From the NCBI RefSeq assembly GCF_018304965.1, contig NZ_JAGQED010000017.1, forward strand, positions 26,798-90,797: a DNA stretch of 64,000 nucleotides. Direction: 5' to 3'. The notes under the pieces are model-generated. The model saw only the letters and a program-made list of their open reading frames with translations, was not told where the DNA came from and did not search any database. A program made the position numbers and the translations under genes. Positions 19,860 to 28,641 of the stretch are shown one piece after another. This stretch comes from Collimonas antrihumi. Lineage in GTDB: Bacteria; Pseudomonadota; Gammaproteobacteria; Burkholderiales; Burkholderiaceae_D. Each line of letters opens with the position of its first letter. Position 1 is the first letter of the stretch.

Positions 19860-21127
19860 GCGCTCAGGGTGACCCGGGCAAACTTGCGCTTGCCGACTTG
19901 TATCACGAAGGTAGCCGCTTCAACTTTCAAGCCTTTGTCGCTGACCACGGCGCCGTCGATCCGCACGCCGCCCTGCTCCACCATGCGCAATGCTTCCGAG
20001 GTGGACGGGCAAAGATTGGCTTGCTTCAGCAACTGGCCGATACCCAACGGTGCGCCGCTCAGGCTCAGCTCCGGAATATCGTCCGGAATACCGCCCTTGG
20101 CGCGATTATTAAAGTCGCTCAAGGCATCTTCCGCCGCTTGCTGGTTGTGGAAGCGCGCCACGATTTCCTGCGCCAGTGCAACCTTGATGTCGCGCGGATT
20201 CTGGCCGCCTTCGACTTGCGCCTTGTAGCCGGCGATCTGCGCCAGCGACTTGAATGACAACAGCTCGTAGTAACGCCACATCATGACGTCGGAAATGCTC
20301 ATTACCTTGGCAAACATGGTATTGGCCGGTTCCGTGATGCCGATGTAGTTGCCCTTGGATTTCGACATCTTCTCGACGCCGTCCAACCCTTCCAGCAAAG
20401 GCATGGTCAAAATGCATTGCGGTTCCTGGCCGTAATCTTTCTGCAGCTCGCGGCCGACCAGCAGATTGAATTTCTGATCGGTGCCGCCCAGCTCCAGGTC
20501 GGATTCCAACGCCACCGAATCGTAGCCCTGCATCAACGGATACAGCAGTTCATGTACTGAAATCGGAGTGCCGGCCTTGAAACGCTTGGTGAAGTCTTCG
20601 CGCTCCAGGATCCGCGCCACCGTATATTTAGCCGACAACTGAATCATGCCGCGCGCGCCGAGCTGGTCCGACCATTCCGAGTTGTAGCGAATTTCGGTAC
20701 GGGCCGGATCCAGCACCAGGCTGGCTTGGGTAAAGTAGGTCTTGGCGTTTTCTTCGATCTGTTCGCGGGTCAGCGGCGGCCGCGTCACATTGCGTCCGGA
20801 CGGATCGCCGATCATGGAGGTAAAGTCGCCGATCAGGAAAATCACGTTGTGTCCCAGATCCTGCAGTTGCCGCATCTTGTTCAGCACCACCGTATGGCCA
20901 AGGTGTAAATCCGGCGCGGTCGGGTCCAGGCCCAATTTGATACGCAGCGGCTTGCCGCTTTGTTCGGAGCGCTGCAGCTTGCGCGCAAAATCACTCTCGA
21001 TCAGCAGTTCGTCGACGCCGCGCTTGGTGATCGCCAATGCTTCCTGAACCCGCTCAGACAGAACCAGTGGGGTGTTTTCAACAGCAGCGGCTGCCTTCGG
21101 TGACGTGTTTTGAGAATCGTGAGCCAT
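19856..21127 (-). CDS. tyrS: Tyrosine--tRNA ligase TyrS
   Basis: TyrS activates tyrosine with ATP and charges tRNA-Tyr. The 423-residue class I synthetase shows the HIGH-type motif [15 protein letters not shown] and the KMSKS loop [14 protein letters not shown]-terminal S4 RNA-binding domain follows ([20 protein letters not shown]). The N-terminal 25 residues are low complexity ([18 protein letters not shown]), so an internal start is conceivable, although no better in-frame ATG with a ribosome site is evident. It is co-transcribed with dtd and divergent from the M23 peptidase gene. Confidence 0.96.
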   Translation of the reverse strand: MAHDSQNTSPKAAAAVENTPLVLSERVQEALAITKRGVDELLIESDFARKLQRSEQSGKPLRIKLGLDPTAPDLHLGHTVVLNKMRQLQDLGHNVIFLIGDFTSMIGDPSGRNVTRPPLTREQIEENAKTYFTQASLVLDPARTEIRYNSEWSDQLGARGMIQLSAKYTVARILEREDFTKRFKAGTPISVHELLYPLMQGYDSVALESDLELGGTDQKFNLLVGRELQKDYGQEPQCILTMPLLEGLDGVEKMSKSKGNYIGITEPANTMFAKVMSISDVMMWRYYELLSFKSLAQIAGYKAQVEGGQNPRDIKVALAQEIVARFHNQQAAEDALSDFNNRAKGGIPDDIPELSLSGAPLGIGQLLKQANLCPSTSEALRMVEQGGVRIDGAVVSDKGLKVEAATFVIQVGKRKFARVTLSA

Positions 21128-21260
21128 ATAAGGAATAAGGGAGTAAAAATCCAGCGAAAATGAAATCTGAAAAATTGCGCTTGCGCCTGCACGGAACGGC
21201 CGTATCGGGGGGAAATATACAGTGATTACAAAGGGTTACCAGAAATCAGATTAATCCTAC

Positions 21261-21288
21261 AGCCCACCAATATGGGCTACGGTATAAT
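21261..21288 (+). promoter_or_regulatory. Probable promoter of the M23 peptidase gene with an upstream inverted repeat
   Basis: A perfect -10 hexamer TATAAT lies at 21283-21288, about 90 bases before the chosen start codon. Where the -35 should be, there is the palindrome AGCCCA-CCAATA-TGGGCT (21261-21278) and no good consensus. The hairpin could be an operator or an activator site replacing the -35. It lies in the divergent tyrS/M23 gap. Confidence 0.45.
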
Positions 21289-21374
21289 CCATGATCCTTT
21301 TAATCCCGCCGCAAGTCGTTCAATCAAACAACAACACAAGAATCGGTAGCAAACGGCAAATTTTAACGTATTGC

Positions 21375-22817
21375 ATGTCTCTCAAAGATAAATTCATTAA
21401 CTTGCGGTCCAGTATCAAGGCGTTTTTCTCGCCGATACCTGCTCGGGTCTATGCCAAGTTTGCTGATTCCACGCCTAAAACCCGTATTGTCACCGCTTCT
21501 GCCGTGGTGTTGACGCTGCTCGCCTTTGGTGCTGCCGGCGTTGCTCCGATAACAACGGATCCCGACGAAGTCTCGGTCAAGGCGATTTCCGCAGAACTGG
21601 AATTGCCCAGCCTCGGCGAGCAAATCGCAAAACTTGAAGCTCAGCAACAACTTTATGTTGCCGAAGACAAAATGCGCGCAGGCGACACTTTGGCGAGTTT
21701 GCTGAACCGGCTTGGCGTGGACGACGACGAAGCAAGCAATTTCATCAAATCCGACAGCCGTGCACGCGCCGTGCTGCGCCTCAAGGCCGGTACTTCGGTC
21801 CAAGCGCAAACCAGCAACGACGGCGTACTGCAAATGTTGCGCGCGACGATTGTCGACGGCCGTGACGACACCCCCAGGAATCTGGTGATCCAGCGCGACG
21901 GCGATAAATTTACTGTCGCTGAGGAAACAGCCACAGTTGAACGACGCATCGAGATGCATACCGGTGTGATTCGTTCCTCTCTGTTCGCGGCGACCGATGC
22001 TGCCGATATCCCGGACAGCGTGGCTTCGCAAATCGTCGCCATGTTCGGCACCAACATCAATTTTTCCTCCGACCTGAAGCGCGGCGATCATTTTAATGTC
22101 GCTTACGAAACATTTTGGCAAAACGGCCAGTTCCTGCGCGCCGGACGCATCCTGGCCGGCGAATTCGTGAATGGCGGCAAACCGTTCCAGGCAGTTTGGT
22201 TTGACGATCCAGCCGGCAACGGCCAAGGCGGGTACTACGGTTTCGACGGCAAATCGTTGAAAAAAGCCTTCCTGAAATCGCCTATCGCCTTTACCCGTAT
22301 TTCCTCCGGTTTTTCGATGCGGATGCATCCGATCCTGGGCAAATGGAAAAAACATAGCGGCGTCGATTTTGCCGCCGCCACCGGCACGCCTATCCATGCC
22401 ACGGCCGATGGCGTGATCAACTTTGCCGGTGTCGAAAGCGGTTACGGCAACGTTGTCATCATCAAGCACGATGGCAAGTATTCAACTGTATACGCCCACA
22501 TGAGCCGGATTGCACCGAGCTCGCGCAAAGGCAACCAGGTTAGCCAGGGCGACGTCATCGGCTACGTCGGCATGACCGGCTGGGCCACCGGCCCGCATCT
22601 GCACTATGAATTCCGGGTCGACAACCAGCCGCGCGATCCGTTGTCGGTAGCGGTGCCTACCGTAACGCCGCTGGCCGGCGCTGAATTGCAGCGCTTCAAG
22701 ACGGTGGCGGCCGATATCACCCACCGCTTCAACTTGCTGAGCGGCAGTGAAGTAGCAACCGTAAAAGCCATGGCGGCAGCAGCAGCGGCCCCGGCCACCA
22801 AACTGGCGGCAAAATAA
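21375..22817 (+). CDS. M23 family metallopeptidase (LytM-type murein endopeptidase)
   Basis: This is a probable envelope peptidoglycan hydrolase of 480 residues. An N-terminal membrane anchor (TASAVVLTLLAFGAAGVAP region) is followed by a LysM/OapA-like region (EDKMRAGDTLASLLNRLGVD). The C-terminal M23 zinc domain has the first His/Asp ligands in KKHSGVDFAAATGTPIHAT and the HxH motif in GPHLHYEFRV, so the catalytic set is complete. An earlier in-frame ATG at 21291 lies three bases past the -10 box and would be outside the transcript, so ATG at 21375 is preferred. Such peptidases often work with bactofilins, and one is encoded 1.8 kb downstream. Confidence 0.9.
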   Translation: MSLKDKFINLRSSIKAFFSPIPARVYAKFADSTPKTRIVTASAVVLTLLAFGAAGVAPITTDPDEVSVKAISAELELPSLGEQIAKLEAQQQLYVAEDKMRAGDTLASLLNRLGVDDDEASNFIKSDSRARAVLRLKAGTSVQAQTSNDGVLQMLRATIVDGRDDTPRNLVIQRDGDKFTVAEETATVERRIEMHTGVIRSSLFAATDAADIPDSVASQIVAMFGTNINFSSDLKRGDHFNVAYETFWQNGQFLRAGRILAGEFVNGGKPFQAVWFDDPAGNGQGGYYGFDGKSLKKAFLKSPIAFTRISSGFSMRMHPILGKWKKHSGVDFAAATGTPIHATADGVINFAGVESGYGNVVIIKHDGKYSTVYAHMSRIAPSSRKGNQVSQGDVIGYVGMTGWATGPHLHYEFRVDNQPRDPLSVAVPTVTPLAGAELQRFKTVAADITHRFNLLSGSEVATVKAMAAAAAAPATKLAAK

Positions 22818-22911
22818 GCTTCGGCAAACCTTCGTCTTGCAGAAGCTGGAATAAATATAGAACCGTTGTCGGGTCGTTGATAGAATCAGACGATCTCACA
22901 ACGGTTTTATT

Positions 22912-24087
22912 ATGCCCACTCCAACCACTCCAACTATCCACAGCGGCTTGTTCATAGGCTTGATGTCCGGCACCAGCCTGGACGGCGTCGATGGCGTCAT
23001 CGCGGCCTTTCCCAGCGGTCTGGCGCAACATCCGGTGGCCACCCTGGCATCGGCCTATGTGCCATTCTCAGCTTCGCTACGGGCCGAGCTGATGGCGCTG
23101 CAAACTGCCGGCCAGAATGAGATCGAGCGTGAAGCATTGGTTGCCAATACCCTGAGTTCGCACTACGCGGCGTGCGTCGAGCGCTTGCTGGCGGATGCCG
23201 GCTTGCGGCCGGATCAGATCCGCGCCATCGGCGTCCATGGTCAAACCATCCGTCATCGTCCCGAGCTCGGTTTCACGCGTCAAGCCAACAATCCGGCGCT
23301 GCTGGCCGAGTTGACCGGGATAGATGTCATCGCCGATTTTCGCAGCCGCGACATTGCCGCCGGCGGCCAGGGTGCGCCGCTGGTGCCGGCGTTCCATCAG
23401 GCCGTATTCGCCGATCCGGCGCAAACCCGGGTGGTGGTGAATATCGGTGGCATTGCCAACATCAGCGTGCTACATGCTCAAACTCAAGCGACGCCAGAGC
23501 AAAACCGCGATGTCATCGGTTTCGATACCGGACCGGGCAATGTGCTGATGGATCTGTGGATCAAGCGCCATCATGGCAAGGATTACGATGAGAACGGCAT
23601 GTGGGCTGCTTCCGGCCAGCCTGTAGCGTCTCTGCTCGACGCCATGCGCAGGGAAGAATATTTTGCCGCCGCACCGCCAAAAAGTACCGGCCGCGATCTG
23701 TTTCACGCCGACTGGCTGGGACGTCATCTGAGCCATTTCCCGCAGCAACTTTCTCCTGGCGATGTGCAAGCAACCCTGACGCAGCTGACTGCCACCACCA
23801 TTGCAGACGCCGTCGCCCAGCACGCCCCGGCAGCGCAAACCGTGTATGTCTGCGGTGGCGGCGCTTATAACCCGTATCTGATGCAACAACTGGCGCACGC
23901 CCTGCAACAACGACATCTGACGGCAGCGGTGCAATCCACCGAAGCACTCGGGATTGCCCCCAACCACGTCGAAGCGGTGGCTTTCGCGTGGCTGGCGCTG
24001 CGTTTCGACCAGCGCTTGCCGGGCAACTTGCCGCGGGTGACGGGAGCGCGGGATTTACGAATTCTGGGAGCGCTTTATCCCGCGTAA
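22912..24087 (+). CDS. anmK: Anhydro-N-acetylmuramic acid kinase AnmK
   Basis: AnmK phosphorylates and opens 1,6-anhydro-MurNAc to MurNAc-6-phosphate in cell wall recycling. The 391-residue ASKHA-fold kinase begins with the typical [18 protein letters not shown]. It contains [46 protein letters not shown] (catalytic Asp) and [14 protein letters not shown]. It follows the M23 gene in the same direction after 94 bases. Turnover products released by envelope hydrolases would be its substrates. Confidence 0.96.
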   Translation: MPTPTTPTIHSGLFIGLMSGTSLDGVDGVIAAFPSGLAQHPVATLASAYVPFSASLRAELMALQTAGQNEIEREALVANTLSSHYAACVERLLADAGLRPDQIRAIGVHGQTIRHRPELGFTRQANNPALLAELTGIDVIADFRSRDIAAGGQGAPLVPAFHQAVFADPAQTRVVVNIGGIANISVLHAQTQATPEQNRDVIGFDTGPGNVLMDLWIKRHHGKDYDENGMWAASGQPVASLLDAMRREEYFAAAPPKSTGRDLFHADWLGRHLSHFPQQLSPGDVQATLTQLTATTIADAVAQHAPAAQTVYVCGGGAYNPYLMQQLAHALQQRHLTAAVQSTEALGIAPNHVEAVAFAWLALRFDQRLPGNLPRVTGARDLRILGALYPA

Positions 24088-24130
24088 CTGAAGCAGGCTG
24101 AACGTGAGATTAATATCAGCAACGTGCAAT

Positions 24131-24172
24131 AAAAAAAGGACGCCCGAGGATTTCTCCCCGGCGTCCTTTTTT
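24131..24172. terminator. Bidirectional rho-independent terminator between anmK and erpA
   Basis: The arms AAAAAAAGGACGCC (24131-24144) and GGCGTCCTTTTTT (24160-24172) form a long G+C stem with T-runs on both strands. It serves the convergent anmK (plus) and erpA (minus) genes. Confidence 0.85.
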
Positions 24173-24209
24173 AACGAGCCGTTTGTCCGCTATTATCTGC
24201 TAAGCCTGA

Positions 24210-24572
24210 TCAGGCCGAGAAAGAAGAGCCGCAGCCGCAGGTAGTCGTCGCGTTCGGATTCTTGATCACGAATTGCGCGCCTTCCAGGTCGTCCTTGTAG
24301 TCGATTTCAGCGCCGACCAGATATTGATAGCTCATCGAATCGATCAACAACTGCACACCATTTTTGCTCATGGTGGTGTCATCTTCGTTGACGATTTCAT
24401 CAAAGGTGAATCCATACTGGAAACCGGAGCAACCGCCACCCTGCACGAAAACGCGCAATTTGAGGTCTGGGTTGCCTTCTTCTTCGATCAGCTGCGCAAC
24501 CTTGGCGGCGGCGCTATCGGTAAACACGATCGGGGATGCGACTACATCTTGAATTTCAGCGACAGCATTCAT
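24210..24572 (-). CDS. erpA: Iron-sulfur cluster insertion protein ErpA
   Basis: ErpA is an A-type carrier that delivers [Fe-S] clusters to apoproteins such as IspG and IspH. The 120-residue product has the three conserved cysteines, one in [18 protein letters not shown] and two in the C-terminal CGCGSSF. ATG at 24572 is chosen for the conserved [10 protein letters not shown] start; an upstream ATG would add nine residues without support. No isc or suf genes are nearby. IscA is an alternative name for the fold, but the N-terminus and isolated context fit ErpA. Confidence 0.94.
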   Translation of the reverse strand: MNAVAEIQDVVASPIVFTDSAAAKVAQLIEEEGNPDLKLRVFVQGGGCSGFQYGFTFDEIVNEDDTTMSKNGVQLLIDSMSYQYLVGAEIDYKDDLEGAQFVIKNPNATTTCGCGSSFSA

Positions 24573-24665
24573 TTTTTGGCTCCTGCGGGGTACATACAAT
24601 ACTGCATTATAGGCTCTCGCCCGAATTCATGCAGACAAAGCCGGAAATCCCGGTGGTGTGTTGTT

Positions 24666-25061
24666 TTAGGCAGATTGCGACATGGCAAGCTTCAGCACCG
24701 GCTCGGCGACATTCTGTTCATGGGTCAGTTTGCCGCTTACCAGGGCGCCGCTATGCATTTCCAGCGCCTTGTAATTGACATCTCCGGTTATGCGGGCTCT
24801 CGGCTGCAATTCAAGCAGCTCGGCGGAATAAACATTGCCGCTGATTTCGCCGTTGACCACCAGATGCGCGACCCGCACGTCGCCTTCCACCTTGGCGCTC
24901 TCGGAAATCACCAGAACGCTGGTTGCACCCGCTTCGGCCACCACATTGCCTTTTACATGGCCGTCAATACGCAGGCCACCCTTGAAGTGAACATCGCCTT
25001 CGATGCTGGTGGACGAACCAATCAAGCTATCGATAGTGCTCTTTGCTTTGCGGTTGAACAT
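24666..25061 (-). CDS. Bactofilin family cytoskeletal protein
   Basis: Bactofilins polymerise without nucleotide into membrane-associated filaments that localise peptidoglycan hydrolases and other envelope factors. The 131-residue protein shows the right-handed beta-helix core with regular glycine turns (IEGDVHFKGGLRIDGHVKGN, then ARITGDVNYKALEMHSGALV). A short unstructured N-terminus (MFNRKAKSTIDSLIGSST) and C-terminus flank it. It is twelve bases after the DUF6776-type gene. Closeness to the M23 peptidase suggests a partnership, which is an inference from other species. Confidence 0.92.
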   Translation of the reverse strand: MFNRKAKSTIDSLIGSSTSIEGDVHFKGGLRIDGHVKGNVVAEAGATSVLVISESAKVEGDVRVAHLVVNGEISGNVYSAELLELQPRARITGDVNYKALEMHSGALVSGKLTHEQNVAEPVLKLAMSQSA

Positions 25062-25073
25062 GATGTTTCCCTT

Positions 25074-25808
25074 TTACAAATTAGAGGTTTGCTGCGCTCG
25101 CATCTGGCCTTTTTCCATCACCTTGGCTTGAATCGCCTTGACCACGGAGCCTTCCGGCAGAGTCAGTTCAGCCTCGACCCGCTGGTAATACTTGAAATCC
25201 AGTTGGGAGGCAGCTTTTTCCGTAGCCGTGGCGTTGGCGCCGGGGAAAGTCAGCACAGTGCTTTTGCCCGCTACCGTGGCCGTGACCAATAGTTGCACAT
25301 TCCCAACAAAATTGGGGCCTTTCCCGCCTTGCATGATCAGCATCCGATAACGCAATTGCGTCGGCGTCAACAATTCGGCGGTCAGGCGCTGGATGGTAAT
25401 GCCTTGCTTGCCTGTCGCATTTGGCAGCAGGCCTTCGAAAAACGCCAGATCCTCTTTCAGCTTGGCATTTTCGGTTTCCAGCACCTTGATCTGCTGGCCA
25501 AGCTGTTCTTGCGCCGCCTTTTCGATATTGAGCCGGCTTTCGGCGGCATTGACGGTACTCGAGAAACGATCCCTTTCAGCCGTCAAGGCCTCCACCTTCT
25601 GATTCAGATCCGTCAGTTGCTGCTTGCTGACTACCGGGCTGTGGCCGGTAAAATCGCGTCCGAGGTCGTATATCCACATCGCGATGGCGCCGCCAAACCC
25701 CAAAACCAAGACCAGGAAAAGCGCCTTCAATGGCCATGGATAATGGCTTTTGACCGTCATTTTCGGCGCCGAAATCGACATGCGCCGGACCCACAACTTA
25801 TATTTCAT
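25074..25808 (-). CDS. DUF6776-type membrane-anchored coiled-coil protein
   Basis: I recognise the family only as an uncharacterised betaproteobacterial one. The 244-residue protein has a short cytoplasmic N-terminus and one membrane segment (LKALFLVLVLGFGGAIAMWI, about residues 27-46). A coiled coil of about 60 residues follows (LNQKVEALTAERDRFSSTVN onward), then a C-terminal beta-rich domain (about 135-244, ITIQRLTAELLTPTQLRYRM). The topology points to a periplasmic C-domain. It is in an operon with the downstream bactofilin, so it may tether bactofilin filaments or an envelope complex to the membrane; that is inference. Confidence 0.75.
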   Translation of the reverse strand: MKYKLWVRRMSISAPKMTVKSHYPWPLKALFLVLVLGFGGAIAMWIYDLGRDFTGHSPVVSKQQLTDLNQKVEALTAERDRFSSTVNAAESRLNIEKAAQEQLGQQIKVLETENAKLKEDLAFFEGLLPNATGKQGITIQRLTAELLTPTQLRYRMLIMQGGKGPNFVGNVQLLVTATVAGKSTVLTFPGANATATEKAASQLDFKYYQRVEAELTLPEGSVVKAIQAKVMEKGQMRAQQTSNL

Positions 25809-25877
25809 CGCGGCCAGCTCCGTGGCTCAAGGACGGCTGCCGATGAACGGATGTCCATGACACAACGGCGGACCACA

Positions 25878-26915
25878 TCATGGCATTACTGGCACGTGTA
25901 GCAAACCGGTAGTCTCTTCCAGGCCGAACATCAGGTTCATGCATTGCACCGCCTGGCCAGCCGATCCTTTTACCAGATTGTCCTGAACCACAAGCACCAC
26001 CAGGGTGTCGCCGTTGTCAGGGCGGTGCAAGGCGATCCGCAACATGTTCGAACCACGGGTGGAACGGGTTTCCGGATGCGCGCCAAACGGCATCACATCG
26101 ACAAACGGCTCATCCTTGTATGCATCTTCAAACAACGCCTGCAGCGCCGCATTGTCGATATCCTTGGTCAGTCGCGCGTAGATGGTCGAATGCATGCCGC
26201 GAATCATCGGCACCAGATGCGGCGTAAACAACAGGCCGATTTTTTTATCGGTCAACTTGCCGAGCTGCTCGACTGTTTCCGGTGAGTGCCGATGGCCGGA
26301 TACGCCGTAAGCCTTGAAATTGTCGCTGGCTTCCGAGAACAGCATCGCTATTTCCGCCTTGCGGCCAGCGCCCGATACGCCTGATTTGCAATCGGCGATC
26401 AGGTGCGAAGCATCCACTATATCGGCCTTCAGCAACGGCGCCAGGCCGAGTTGCATGGTAGTCGGGTAGCACCCTGGATTGCCGATGATGCGCGCGCTCT
26501 TGATCGCTGCGCGGTTCAGTTCGGGCAAGCCATATACGGCTTCCTTCAGCAGTTCAGGACAACTGTGCTGCAGCTTGTACCACTTCTCGAACACCGCAGT
26601 ATCTTGCAGGCGAAAGTCGGCGGCCAGATCGATCAGCTTGACGCCTGCTTCCAGCAGCTCAGGCGCTTGCGCCATGGCGACGCCGTGCGGGGTGGCGAAG
26701 AACACCACATCGCACTCAGTCAGGCGCGCTTTCTCCGGCGCGGAAAATGCCAGCGCAACACGGCCCCGCAACGACGGATACATGTCGGCTATCGGCATGC
26801 CGTCTTCTTTGCGCGAAGTCACCGCCTGCAATTGTGCATGCGGATGGGTTGCCAGCAAACGCAGCAACTCGACCCCGGTATAACCCGTACCACCCACAAT
26901 CCCGACTTTGATCAT
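25878..26915 (-). CDS. argC: N-acetyl-gamma-glutamyl-phosphate reductase ArgC
   Basis: ArgC reduces N-acetylglutamyl phosphate to the semialdehyde with NADPH, the third step of arginine synthesis. The 345-residue protein starts [20 protein letters not shown] (dinucleotide fold). It has the catalytic cysteine in [16 protein letters not shown], the histidine region [15 protein letters not shown] and the C-terminal [22 protein letters not shown] at 26915 has a ribosome site (GAGGAAAC) just upstream. An in-frame ATG 60 bases earlier would translate part of a repeat array and is rejected. No other arginine gene is adjacent except argE 28 kb away. Confidence 0.96.
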   Translation of the reverse strand: MIKVGIVGGTGYTGVELLRLLATHPHAQLQAVTSRKEDGMPIADMYPSLRGRVALAFSAPEKARLTECDVVFFATPHGVAMAQAPELLEAGVKLIDLAADFRLQDTAVFEKWYKLQHSCPELLKEAVYGLPELNRAAIKSARIIGNPGCYPTTMQLGLAPLLKADIVDASHLIADCKSGVSGAGRKAEIAMLFSEASDNFKAYGVSGHRHSPETVEQLGKLTDKKIGLLFTPHLVPMIRGMHSTIYARLTKDIDNAALQALFEDAYKDEPFVDVMPFGAHPETRSTRGSNMLRIALHRPDNGDTLVVLVVQDNLVKGSAGQAVQCMNLMFGLEETTGLLHVPVMP

Positions 26916-26945
26916 CTTGTTTCCTCGCATGGAGCTGTAATATGT

Positions 26946-27017
26946 TTTCAACCCGAATTGCAACCCGGGTTTCAATCCGATTTGAAACCTGGTTTTCGAC
27001 CCGGCTATCCAAATCCG
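26946..27017. repeat. 12-bp degenerate tandem array upstream of argC
   Basis: Six 12-mers follow one another: TTTCAACCCGAA, TTGCAACCCGGG, TTTCAATCCGAT, TTGAAACCTGGT, TTTCGACCCGGC and TATCCAAATCCG. The unit is roughly TTTCAACCCGRW. The array occupies the argC leader, 31 bases before the start codon. The rest of the 350-base gap between argC and rpsI holds an inverted repeat (27113-27170) and the rpsI terminator. Confidence 0.7.
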
Positions 27018-27213
27018 ATATGAAATTTGTACGATGTTGGACCCGGTGTTTTGGGTAATTTGCCGCCAAGAGCTGGCTATTTTATCAGCCTATGAATTGC
27101 TTAGGGCTGCTTAACATTCAAATCGGAAAACCCTTGCAACTGCAGGCTTCGCAGCACTTTTCCGAATGTTGATCTTTCGCAAAGAGACGCAACTGACGGC
27201 GCGAACAAATGAC

Positions 27214-27246
27214 AAAAAGCCGCCAGGCGCAAACCTGGCGGCTTTT
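27214..27246 (-). terminator. Rho-independent terminator after rpsI
   Basis: The arms AAAAAGCCGCCAGG (27214-27227) and CCTGGCGGCTTTT (27234-27246) enclose a six-base loop. On the minus strand the stem is followed by a T-run, 21 bases after the rpsI stop. Confidence 0.85.
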
Positions 27247-27266
27247 CGATATTCTGAAAGCGTAGA

Positions 27267-27659
27267 TTAGCGCTTGGAGAATTGTTTTGCGCGACGTGCC
27301 TTGCGCAAACCGACCTTCTTACGCTCGACTTCACGTGCATCACGTGTAACGAAGCCGGCTTTCGACAGTTCCGATTTCAACGTTGCATCGTAGTCGATCA
27401 GAGCACGAGTGATACCGTGGCGAACTGCACCAGCCTGGCCGGACTCGCCGCCACCGCTGACATTGACTTTGATGTCGAAAGTTTCGACATGGTTAGTCAG
27501 TTCCAGTGGTTGACGAATCACCATCAAACCGGTTTCGCGCGAAAAATATTCATTCGCTGGCTTGCCGTTGACGATGATCTGGCCGGAGCCGGACTTGATG
27601 AAGACGCGAGCCACTGCACTCTTGCGACGGCCGGTTCCGTAATTGTAGTTACCGATCAT
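27267..27659 (-). CDS. rpsI: 30S ribosomal protein S9
   Basis: S9 binds the head of the 30S subunit, and its basic C-terminal tail reaches the P-site tRNA. The 130-residue product contains [20 protein letters not shown], the central [19 protein letters not shown] and the canonical basic end [18 protein letters not shown], finishing with the expected Lys-Arg. It follows rplM after nine bases, the universal L13-S9 pair, and ends at a strong terminator. Confidence 0.98.
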   Translation of the reverse strand: MIGNYNYGTGRRKSAVARVFIKSGSGQIIVNGKPANEYFSRETGLMVIRQPLELTNHVETFDIKVNVSGGGESGQAGAVRHGITRALIDYDATLKSELSKAGFVTRDAREVERKKVGLRKARRAKQFSKR

Positions 27660-27668
27660 GTCTATTCC

Positions 27669-28097
27669 TTAGAGTTCGAGTGCTTTAGGTTGCTGCGCAG
27701 TGTGCGGATGGCTGCCATCTGCATACACTTTGAGCTTCTTGATCATGGCGTAGCCAAGCGGACCTTTAGGCAGCATGCCCTTGACCGCTTTTTCCAGCGC
27801 ACGACCTGGAAAACGCTGTTGCATTTTCTGGAAATTTGTTTCGTAGATGCCGCCTGGGTAACCGGAGTGACGGAAGTACGTCTTGTCGGTTGCCTTGGCG
27901 CCAGTGACGCGCAGTTTACCTGCGTTGATGACGACGATGAAATCGCCGGTATCAACGTGAGGAGTAAATTCGGGTTTGTGTTTGCCGCGCAGTCGGAGTG
28001 CCACTTCGCTGGCAACACGTCCGAGGACTTTGTCCGTCGCGTCAATCACGAACCAATCACGCTGGACTTCATGGCCCTTAGCGGAAAAAGTTTTCAT
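27669..28097 (-). CDS. rplM: 50S ribosomal protein L13
   Basis: L13 is an early-assembling 23S rRNA binding protein of the 50S subunit. The 142-residue product has the family sequence [49 protein letters not shown] and [17 protein letters not shown]. It is the first gene of the rplM-rpsI operon. The likely promoter at 28238-28267 gives an untranslated leader of about 134 bases, long enough for autogenous control, as known for L13 in other bacteria. Confidence 0.98.
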   Translation of the reverse strand: MKTFSAKGHEVQRDWFVIDATDKVLGRVASEVALRLRGKHKPEFTPHVDTGDFIVVINAGKLRVTGAKATDKTYFRHSGYPGGIYETNFQKMQQRFPGRALEKAVKGMLPKGPLGYAMIKKLKVYADGSHPHTAQQPKALEL

Positions 28098-28237
28098 GTT
28101 GACTTCCTAACTAGTTTAATTCGCTCAAATGGTGGTTCCATCGCTATCGAAAACCGGTTTTCAGACCAGATCTTTGTCTTGCATCAGCGACAGACTCTGC
28201 CTTGTTATCTTTTCCTGAGCAAACGGAAAAGCCGTAA

Positions 28238-28267
28238 ATTATAGCCTTTTCAAGGACTTGGCGTCAA
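28238..28267 (-). promoter_or_regulatory. Sigma-70 promoter of rplM-rpsI
   Basis: On the minus strand TTGACG (28267-28262) is followed by an 18-base spacer and a perfect TATAAT (28243-28238). Transcription should start near 28231. This is one of the best promoter matches in the window, as expected for ribosomal protein genes. Confidence 0.75.
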
Positions 28268-28303
28268 ACCGATTGAATAAAATTGCCATTTACGCTAGGA
28301 ATT

Positions 28304-28351
28304 GTTGTAAATGCGGTTGTAAATGCGGTTGTATATGCGGCGGCAAATCCG
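28304..28351. repeat. 12-bp tandem repeat, three copies plus a degenerate fourth
   Basis: The unit GTTGTAAATGCG occurs twice exactly, then as GTTGTATATGCG, then as the diverged GCGGCAAATCCG. The array lies between the rplM promoter and the terminator of the proposed small RNA, so it is transcribed by neither. Confidence 0.75.
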
Positions 28352-28373
28352 CCTGCCACCCGTAATTGCGGAT

Positions 28374-28478
28374 AAAAGAAAACCCGACTGCACCTGGCAT
28401 CGGGTTTAAATCCACTCCAGTGGAGGGGTGGAGGAGACATTGTATTGGTTGCCGGGAATCAACAAGCCCGCAATCGTT
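28374..28478 (-). ncRNA. Predicted small RNA with CUCCUCC motif, about 105 nt
   Basis: This segment has the anatomy of an independent sRNA gene. A promoter lies immediately upstream (28485-28513). The body carries an exposed C-rich stretch, TGTCTCCTCCACCCCTCC, able to pair with Shine-Dalgarno sequences. A short hairpin (TCCAC-TGGA-GTGGA) follows. It ends in a strong terminator: AAACCCGA pairs with TCGGGTTT across a 12-base loop, then comes TTCTTTT. CCUCC-loop sRNAs acting as anti-SD riboregulators are known in several proteobacteria. I do not recognise this RNA as a named family. It lies between OsmC (divergent) and rplM. Confidence 0.5.
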
Positions 28479-28484
28479 AGATTG

Positions 28485-28513
28485 ATCTTAGCAAACGGAA
28501 TTGTGCATCGCAA
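28485..28513 (-). promoter_or_regulatory. Promoter of the predicted small RNA
   Basis: On the minus strand TTGCGA (28513-28508), a 17-base spacer and TAAGAT (28490-28485) make a good sigma-70 promoter. The predicted start is near 28478. The transcript would stop at the hairpin ending near 28374, well before rplM. Confidence 0.55.
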
Positions 28514-28641
28514 GGTGAAAAACCGAGGTATTTACAAAAAAGCTTCGGCCATGATTTTCTTTTTGCCAAGAAAACCAAGCGAAACCACATCCGCCAAGAG
28601 CAGTTAGAATATTGCGACACAATCACTTCCCACGAGATCCT

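Noticed and set aside
28440..28607. Plus-strand 55-codon frame starting with TTG right after GGAGGAGAC
   Set aside because: The apparent ribosome site is the complement of the C-rich part of the proposed minus-strand sRNA. The start codon is weak and the peptide resembles nothing I know.
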